DNA of 55,588 nucleotides, from contig PWOA01000076.1 of assembly GCA_003564155.1 (NCBI GenBank), forward strand, positions 1-55,588, written 5' to 3'. Source of the DNA: Candidatus Cloacimonadota bacterium (GTDB lineage Bacteria > Cloacimonadota > Cloacimonadia > Cloacimonadales > PWNZ01). Positions 49,295 through 55,588 of this stretch are shown piece by piece (the first letter of the stretch is position 1; the number at the start of each line of letters is the position of its first letter). Under the pieces are notes generated by a model. It was not told the DNA's origin. It saw only the letters and a program-made list of their open reading frames with translations, and searched no databases. The translations under genes and the position numbers were made by a program.

Positions 49295-51496
49295 ATGGCA
49301 AAAGATTTAATAATAGTAGAATCTCCTACAAAAGCAAAGACATTAGGCAAATTTTTAGGTAAAAATTACATCATTAAGGCATCTATGGGGCATATACGCG
49401 ACTTACCTAAGAAAGAAATTGGAATCGATATAGAAGGGGGATTTAAACCAAAATATGTTACTGATCGATCAAAAGCTAAGGTGATTAAGCAGTTAAAAGA
49501 GTCAGCTAAGCAAAGTGATGCAATATATTTAGCACCTGACCATGACCGTGAAGGTGAAGCAATTGCTTGGCATCTGCAGCATATTCTCAAGGATGTATCG
49601 AAAGGTAAACATGTGTTTAGAATAATATTTAATGAAATTACTAAAAGAGCTGTTACAGAGGCTTTGGAAAAACCAGGTGAAATCGATCAACTTAAAGTCG
49701 ATTCCCAGCAAGCTAGAAGAATATTGGATCGTTTAGTCGGATATTCAATTAGTCCCTTATTATGGAAAGTTATCTCCGGTGGGCTAAGTGCCGGTAGAGT
49801 GCAGTCTGTTGCTTTGAGAATAATTTGTGAACGTGAGGAAGCAATAAAAGCATTTAAGAAAACAGAATATTGGACTATAGAAGCTGATTTTTTTAAAAAT
49901 GAATTGAATCCTTTCCATTCCGTATTACATAGATGGAAAGATGAGAAACCAACACTAAATAATAAAAATGAAACCGATAGTATTTTATCTACCATTGAGA
50001 ACAAAGATTTCCATATCTCCGATAAAAAAGTTTCTAATAGAAAAATTCATCCACTGCCACCATTTATAACCAGCACTTTGCAACAAGAATCGAGTAAGAT
50101 TTATAATTTTTCTTCTAAAAAGACAATGATGATTGCTCAACAGCTCTATGAAGGAGTTGATATTAATGGTGAATCAACCGCCTTAATTTCGTATATGAGA
50201 ACAGATTCATTGAGATTATCACAAGAAGCATTATCGAGTGTGAGAAAATATATTGGTGATAATTATGGTGATGATAAGTTATATCAAAAAGAAAGGGTTT
50301 ACAAAAATAAGAGTTCGGCTCAAGATGCACACGAGGCGATAAGGCCTACCGATGTGAAACATGTACCGGAAAGACTAAAAGATAGTCTGTCTCCGGATCA
50401 CTATAAACTTTATTCCTTAATATGGCAAAGAACAATAGCAACTCAAATGATACCAGTAGAAGTACAAACAATTAATTTGGAAATTGCCGGAGGGGATGCC
50501 CTTTTCAAAGCTTCAGGCGGGACCATAACGAATCCGGGTTTCTTGGAAGTATATAAACACCTCAAACTAAATATGGGCGAAAATATTGATTCTTCATATA
50601 AGGTAAAAGATGGTTTACAAAAGAATAATCTTAAAGGTCATCAACATTTTACAAAACCACCGGCTAGATATTCCGAAGCTACATTAATCAAAGAACTCGA
50701 AGCAAAAGGTATCGGGAGACCTTCAACATATTCTTCAATAACCAGTACAATAAAAGAAAGGCAATATGTTGATATAATGGAGAAGAAATTTTTCCCGACT
50801 GAATTAGGTATGGCAGTGAATAAGTTTCTTGTGGATAGGTTTGACGAAGTATTTAACGTAGAATTTACAAAAGTATTGGAAGATGGGTTAGACAAGGTCG
50901 CTGAAGGTAAGAACGATTGGCAGTCTTTGCTCAAAGATTATTATGGTAAAATCGATAAATTGATTAAAAGTACTGATATCAGAAAAGCAAAAAACTCTCT
51001 AGATGTTCAAACCGATATCAAATGCGATAAATGTGGAGCTCCTATGGTTATTAAATGGGGTAGACGAGGCCGGTTTTTAGGATGTTCTAATTATCCTAAT
51101 TGTTCTAATATAAAAAATTTCTATAACGATGAAAACGGTGACATTAAAATTGAAAAACCGGAAATACTAGACGAGAAATGCCCTCAAGACGAAGGATCTT
51201 TAGTTGTAAAAAATAGCCGTTATGGTAAGTTCATTGGATGTAGTAATTACCCTAAATGTAAATATACTAGGAAATTGACTTTAGGTATAAAATGTCCTAA
51301 ATGTCTTAATGGAGAGATTGTCGCTAACAAGGATAAAAAAGGACGAACTTTTTATGGATGTTCTAGTTATCCGGAATGTAAATTTATTTCTAATAACAAA
51401 CCAAAAAATGTCCAGTGCCCTGAATGTGATAATAATTATTTAGAAGAAACTTCAGGAAAACTCGTCTGTCCGAAATGTAAAACAGATTATTCCTAA
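49295..51496 (+). CDS. topA: DNA topoisomerase I
   Basis: LIIVESPTKAKTLGKFLG, APDHDREGEAIAWHL, ALISYMRTDSLRLS, several C-terminal CxxC zinc ribbons. Confidence 0.97.
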   Translation: MAKDLIIVESPTKAKTLGKFLGKNYIIKASMGHIRDLPKKEIGIDIEGGFKPKYVTDRSKAKVIKQLKESAKQSDAIYLAPDHDREGEAIAWHLQHILKDVSKGKHVFRIIFNEITKRAVTEALEKPGEIDQLKVDSQQARRILDRLVGYSISPLLWKVISGGLSAGRVQSVALRIICEREEAIKAFKKTEYWTIEADFFKNELNPFHSVLHRWKDEKPTLNNKNETDSILSTIENKDFHISDKKVSNRKIHPLPPFITSTLQQESSKIYNFSSKKTMMIAQQLYEGVDINGESTALISYMRTDSLRLSQEALSSVRKYIGDNYGDDKLYQKERVYKNKSSAQDAHEAIRPTDVKHVPERLKDSLSPDHYKLYSLIWQRTIATQMIPVEVQTINLEIAGGDALFKASGGTITNPGFLEVYKHLKLNMGENIDSSYKVKDGLQKNNLKGHQHFTKPPARYSEATLIKELEAKGIGRPSTYSSITSTIKERQYVDIMEKKFFPTELGMAVNKFLVDRFDEVFNVEFTKVLEDGLDKVAEGKNDWQSLLKDYYGKIDKLIKSTDIRKAKNSLDVQTDIKCDKCGAPMVIKWGRRGRFLGCSNYPNCSNIKNFYNDENGDIKIEKPEILDEKCPQDEGSLVVKNSRYGKFIGCSNYPKCKYTRKLTLGIKCPKCLNGEIVANKDKKGRTFYGCSSYPECKFISNNKPKNVQCPECDNNYLEETSGKLVCPKCKTDYS

Positions 51497-51511
51497 GAAA
51501 ACACAGATGTT

Positions 51512-52792
51512 ATGAATATTACTGATACTTTAGGCAGTAGTGTACAAAACGTAATAACTCATCCTTTACGCTCAATAATGACACTTATTGCACTAGTAAT
51601 CGGAATTTTTGCCGTTGTTGTTATGTTCTCTTCTGTTTATGGCATCAAAACTCTAATTACTGCTAATATGGAAAATATGGGGTTTAATAATTCAGTCATT
51701 ATTTATCCCGACAGAAGTCAGGCAATGAGACATGCCGGACATGGATTGAGCCGACGTCAATTTTTGACCGCACCTAGACAGGTCAAACCTCTTGATTATG
51801 GAGATTATTTAGCTCTGAAATACAATGTGGAGCATAAATATTTATTCGGTGTAGTAGAAAAATGGTATCAAAATACAGGTTTTTCCAGAGAAGAAAGCAT
51901 AAGACTGATTGCAACTAATTCTGACTTTTTTGAATCCAAAAATTATTTAGTTAAAAATGGCAGAATTTTTAATACCATTGAAGAAAAAAATGCTAATAAA
52001 GTATGCTTATTAGGTGCAGGTATTGTTGAAAAATATTTCAAAAATAGAGAAGTCATAGGAGAAAGAATTGTACTGGGTAATAATATATATTCAGTTATAG
52101 GAATTATTGATGAAATAAAAACTGCTGATAGTCCTATTATTGATTTTAACAGTTGGGAAAGACAAAGAGATTTAAATACCGTATATATTCCTTTGAGTAC
52201 AGGTATTAGTCATTTAAAAAGTGATAAATCAGTAGATTATCTATCTATGACTAGTTATGATTCCGATTCTTATAGATATATGATGAACAGATTACGGCAA
52301 GTACTGCTTGCGAATCATAATATGGCTCATAATTTCGGTTTCCGTGATATTGGATCATTTATAGCCATTATTACAAATGAAATGGAAGATTTCATGCAGA
52401 AATGGAATATTACGCTTACTACTATAGCATCCATTTCACTTTTAGTAGGAGGACTAGGTCTTTTCAGTACTATGTTGATTTCTATCAGGGAAAGGCTGTT
52501 GGAGATCGGTATTAGAAAGAGTGTCGGAGCCTCACCAGCCAATATATTTTCGCATTTTTTGATTGAATCTTTAATTTTTTCTCTGTTTAGTGCGGGTATT
52601 GCAATAATATTAGCAACCGGACTAGTTAAGTTGATTTCTGTTACTGTAAATTTCGATTTCCCGTTACCTTTAGAAGGTATTCTATTGGGGACAGGATTTT
52701 CTTTAATAGTAGGTATATTATCCGGTATTTATCCTGCCTTAAAAGCTGCTGAAATAAACCCCGTCCAAGCAATATATTATAACGAATCTTAA
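51512..52792 (+). CDS. MacB-like ABC transporter permease
   Basis: HPLRSIMTLIALVIGIFAVVVMFSS, SISLLVGGLGLFSTMLISIRERLLEIGIRKSVGASPANIFSHFLIES, GILSGIYPALKAAEINPVQAI. Confidence 0.88.
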   Translation: MNITDTLGSSVQNVITHPLRSIMTLIALVIGIFAVVVMFSSVYGIKTLITANMENMGFNNSVIIYPDRSQAMRHAGHGLSRRQFLTAPRQVKPLDYGDYLALKYNVEHKYLFGVVEKWYQNTGFSREESIRLIATNSDFFESKNYLVKNGRIFNTIEEKNANKVCLLGAGIVEKYFKNREVIGERIVLGNNIYSVIGIIDEIKTADSPIIDFNSWERQRDLNTVYIPLSTGISHLKSDKSVDYLSMTSYDSDSYRYMMNRLRQVLLANHNMAHNFGFRDIGSFIAIITNEMEDFMQKWNITLTTIASISLLVGGLGLFSTMLISIRERLLEIGIRKSVGASPANIFSHFLIESLIFSLFSAGIAIILATGLVKLISVTVNFDFPLPLEGILLGTGFSLIVGILSGIYPALKAAEINPVQAIYYNES

Positions 52793-52816
52793 TAAATACA
52801 CCTTCTTTATTAGCAG

Positions 52817-54130
52817 TTAATCTTTCTTCAACTGTTCATATTTTAGCTTTTGCCACCAATCTAATCTCCTTTTGATATCTTTTTCAAATCCATAATTCGA
52901 TGGAGTATAATATACTTTTTCATCCATTTCATCAGGAAAATACTTCTGATAGTAATAATTATACCTAAACTGATGATCGTATTTATAGTCCCGACCGTAA
53001 TGTAAATCTTTCATAAGATTTGTCGGAGCATTACGTATATGCAATGGTACCGGACAGTGTGCTGAAGATAAAGCATCTTTGGCAGCTTTAGAATATGCAG
53101 TGTAGATTGAGTTACTTTTTGGAGCAGTCGCGAGATAAATCACTAATTGTGCTAAGGCATTATTCGCTTCCGGAAACCCTAAAAAGTGCACTGCTTCTTT
53201 GACTGCTATTGCTTGCACAAGTGCATTAGGATCTGCTAATCCTACATCTTCAGAAGCGAATCTGACTAACCTTCGTGTTATGTATAAAAGATCTTCACCC
53301 GCTTCAAACATCCTTGCCAACCAATAAAGAGCTGCTTGAACATCACTGCCCCGTAGAGATTTATGTAAAGCAGAGATGATATTATAATGTTCTTCTCCCA
53401 TCTTGTCATAAAAAAAAGTTTTATTTGAGAGTATTTTTGAGACATTATCCAAAGTTATATCTTCATCTGATGGATGATGTGTCAAAATTGCTTCCAAATT
53501 ATTTAGTGCCTTACGAGCATCTCCACCACTATGGTTGATTAAATAGGTGATAACTTCTTGAGAAATATTTAATGTGTCAGCATTAACTATATTTAAAGCT
53601 CGGGTTAAAATTGATCTTAAATGATCTTCTTTGAGATGTTTTAAGACAAATATATGACATCTTGATAAAAGTGCAGATATAACCTCAAAAGATGGGTTTT
53701 CTGTTGTTGCTCCTATTAAAATGATTGATCCTTTTTCAACATACGGAAGAAAAGCATCTTGCTGAGATTTGTTAAACCTATGAATCTCATCAATGAATAT
53801 TACAGTTGGTTTTTCGGAAAATAATAGATTGCTTTCGGCATCTCTCATTACCTGCTTTACCTCTTTAATACCGGTAAATACTGCACTAAAGGGGATGAAA
53901 TTATAATGTGCTGAGTCTGCTATTAGTCTGGCAATAGTAGTTTTGCCACTACCAGGAGGGCCCCATAATATAAAAGAGGACAGTTTGCCTGTTTTTAACA
54001 TTCGATATAGCAATGAAGATTCACAAAGAATTTCTTCTTGTCCTACGATATCTTCCAAATCATTCGGACGGCATTGCTCAGCTAAAGGTAACTGATTTTT
54101 ACTTTCAAAAATGTTTCTTTGATCTGACAT
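52817..54130 (-). CDS. rarA: replication-associated recombination protein A (RarA/MgsA AAA ATPase)
   Basis: [77 protein letters not shown]. Confidence 0.95.
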   Translation of the reverse strand: MSDQRNIFESKNQLPLAEQCRPNDLEDIVGQEEILCESSLLYRMLKTGKLSSFILWGPPGSGKTTIARLIADSAHYNFIPFSAVFTGIKEVKQVMRDAESNLLFSEKPTVIFIDEIHRFNKSQQDAFLPYVEKGSIILIGATTENPSFEVISALLSRCHIFVLKHLKEDHLRSILTRALNIVNADTLNISQEVITYLINHSGGDARKALNNLEAILTHHPSDEDITLDNVSKILSNKTFFYDKMGEEHYNIISALHKSLRGSDVQAALYWLARMFEAGEDLLYITRRLVRFASEDVGLADPNALVQAIAVKEAVHFLGFPEANNALAQLVIYLATAPKSNSIYTAYSKAAKDALSSAHCPVPLHIRNAPTNLMKDLHYGRDYKYDHQFRYNYYYQKYFPDEMDEKVYYTPSNYGFEKDIKRRLDWWQKLKYEQLKKD

Positions 54131-54456
54131 AATTTCTCCTTTAGTAATTAAGTAACCATATATGAATATAATTCGAGTAAAATCGTATTATTCTGTCAAG
54201 ATAGATATTATGAATAATTAGACAGTAAACTGTGAAGAAGATCAAAACTGAGAAAAAAAGACAAAAATCGGAGGATTGATCCTGTTTCCTAATTATTATT
54301 TATTAACTACAAATTTTTCGCCCTAAAGTTGATCAGAGAGAAAATCAACTTGCAATAACTACTATTCTATAAAAATAAGTATAATGCTTGACATGTTAAC
54401 AGTTTATCATCCATATGGTTACTTGTTAATATATATAATTCAAGATGGAGGTTTAA

Positions 54457-55362
54457 ATGAGAAATAATATGTTAAGAGTAACAGTATTAATTGTAGTTAT
54501 ATTATCATTACATCTCGCCTTAGTATCTATGACAGCGGATGAGGTTCTCGAAAATATGTTTACCAACTATGAAAAACAAATGGAGAATATTCATGATCTT
54601 CAAATAATTTCGGATACGGAAGTTAGATACCAAAAAAGAGCTACGATTGATGGGAGTGTAGTCTACAAAACGAGAACCGAAATTGATTTAGGAAGAGGTG
54701 ACACTTTTGTCACGATATGGGATGGCCACTATTTATGGTCACTTAACCCTGCGACTGGAGATGTTAACCGTGAGGCAGCTAATTATAACTCTCTGGAGAT
54801 GCTTTATGACTTAAAAAAGGCTGAAGTTGAATACATAGGCACGGATAGTTACGATGGATTTGATACTCATGTTTTAAAGGTTAAAGATATGAGTATGCAC
54901 GTGGGTACAGATCAAGCTGAAGCAATAAGCGGTCACATGTGGGTTGATGCTCAAGATTGGATTATAAGAAAACTTGAAGCCTCCTTAGAGGATGAACTTG
55001 ATGTTGATTCTGAAATGTCAATCAAAGAAGGGAAAGTTACCGTTTATATAAAAGATTATAATAATATTGAAGGTTACTTGATACCATTCAAAACTGAGAT
55101 TGCCATTACCGGCATAGAAACAGACATGACACCCGAAGAAAGGGAAGAAATGAGGCAAGGTATACTAGAGATGGAAAGAGAGTTAGAACAAATGCCTCCT
55201 ATGCAAAGGAGAATGGCTGAAGGAATGATGGGTTCACAAATGGAAACGATGAAGAGCATGTTGGCAGATAGTGAAGTTGTAATTACGATTGAAGTCGACG
55301 ATGTTAAGGTCAATCAAGGTCTTGCTGATGATCTCTTTGACGGTAACCTTTTAGGCCAATAA
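54457..55362 (+). CDS. LolA-like outer-membrane lipoprotein-sorting family protein
   Basis: Signal peptide; MTADEVLENMFTNYEKQMENIHDLQ...; paralog of 3331..4218; GGAGG SD. Confidence 0.6.
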   Translation: MRNNMLRVTVLIVVILSLHLALVSMTADEVLENMFTNYEKQMENIHDLQIISDTEVRYQKRATIDGSVVYKTRTEIDLGRGDTFVTIWDGHYLWSLNPATGDVNREAANYNSLEMLYDLKKAEVEYIGTDSYDGFDTHVLKVKDMSMHVGTDQAEAISGHMWVDAQDWIIRKLEASLEDELDVDSEMSIKEGKVTVYIKDYNNIEGYLIPFKTEIAITGIETDMTPEEREEMRQGILEMERELEQMPPMQRRMAEGMMGSQMETMKSMLADSEVVITIEVDDVKVNQGLADDLFDGNLLGQ

Positions 55363-55588
55363 TGAATACTTGTTAGGTTGTTAAAAAAACGAATCTTTAT
55401 AACTAAAAATAATGGACTAATCTTGATAACAAAATATTTATTAGCGCCTCTCCATGATCTAACTCATTACAATCTTAGTAATTTACTTTCTTTATGTGGT
55501 TATTTTGGGTTTAGTTAATACGGTTTAAAGCACAAATAATTTGACATTAAAAGGGTTGAATATTTATTGGTACGACACTGCAGTTAGC

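Noticed and set aside
1-55588. CRISPR array, prophage, integron or defence island
   Set aside because: No regularly spaced repeats, cas genes, phage structural genes, integrase or recognised defence genes were found in the ORF track or by reading the intergenic regions.

Overview
AT-rich bacterial chromosomal segment, probably from the FCB superphylum. A Cloacimonadota-like origin is a low-confidence guess based on gene content and a YPNPFNPST...-type C-terminal sorting domain. Most of the window is housekeeping and envelope biogenesis: uppP, a holA-like gene, era, tcdA, tatD, secG, rsmA/ksgA, mgtE, a PBP1-type transpeptidase, a TamB-like protein, a LolC/E-LolD-like pair, a PpiD/SurA-like chaperone, secA, topA, a MacB-like permease and rarA. 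It also holds a TPP-riboswitch-controlled thiamin operon (thi4-thiE-thiC). Accessory parts are two FGE-sulfatase-like proteins, an SBBP-like beta-propeller protein, a large modular GLUG protein, two distant LolA-like paralogs and three tandem small RHH-like proteins. I found no complete novel defence or mobile system. The strongest leads are: (i) a tRNA-Leu next to secG with anticodon AAG; (ii) an IS256-family remnant interrupted by a 122-bp element with an 8-bp target duplication and a diverged second copy about 5.5 kb away; (iii) a 28-bp perfect-stem hairpin beside that remnant; (iv) the tandem RHH trio; (v) a LolC/E-like gene with no canonical start codon but a strong Shine-Dalgarno sequence; (vi) a ~70-aa insertion in RsmA/KsgA; (vii) a translational-type TPP riboswitch driving a His-type Thi4. 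All calls come from reading the sequence and the supplied ORF track; no searches were run.
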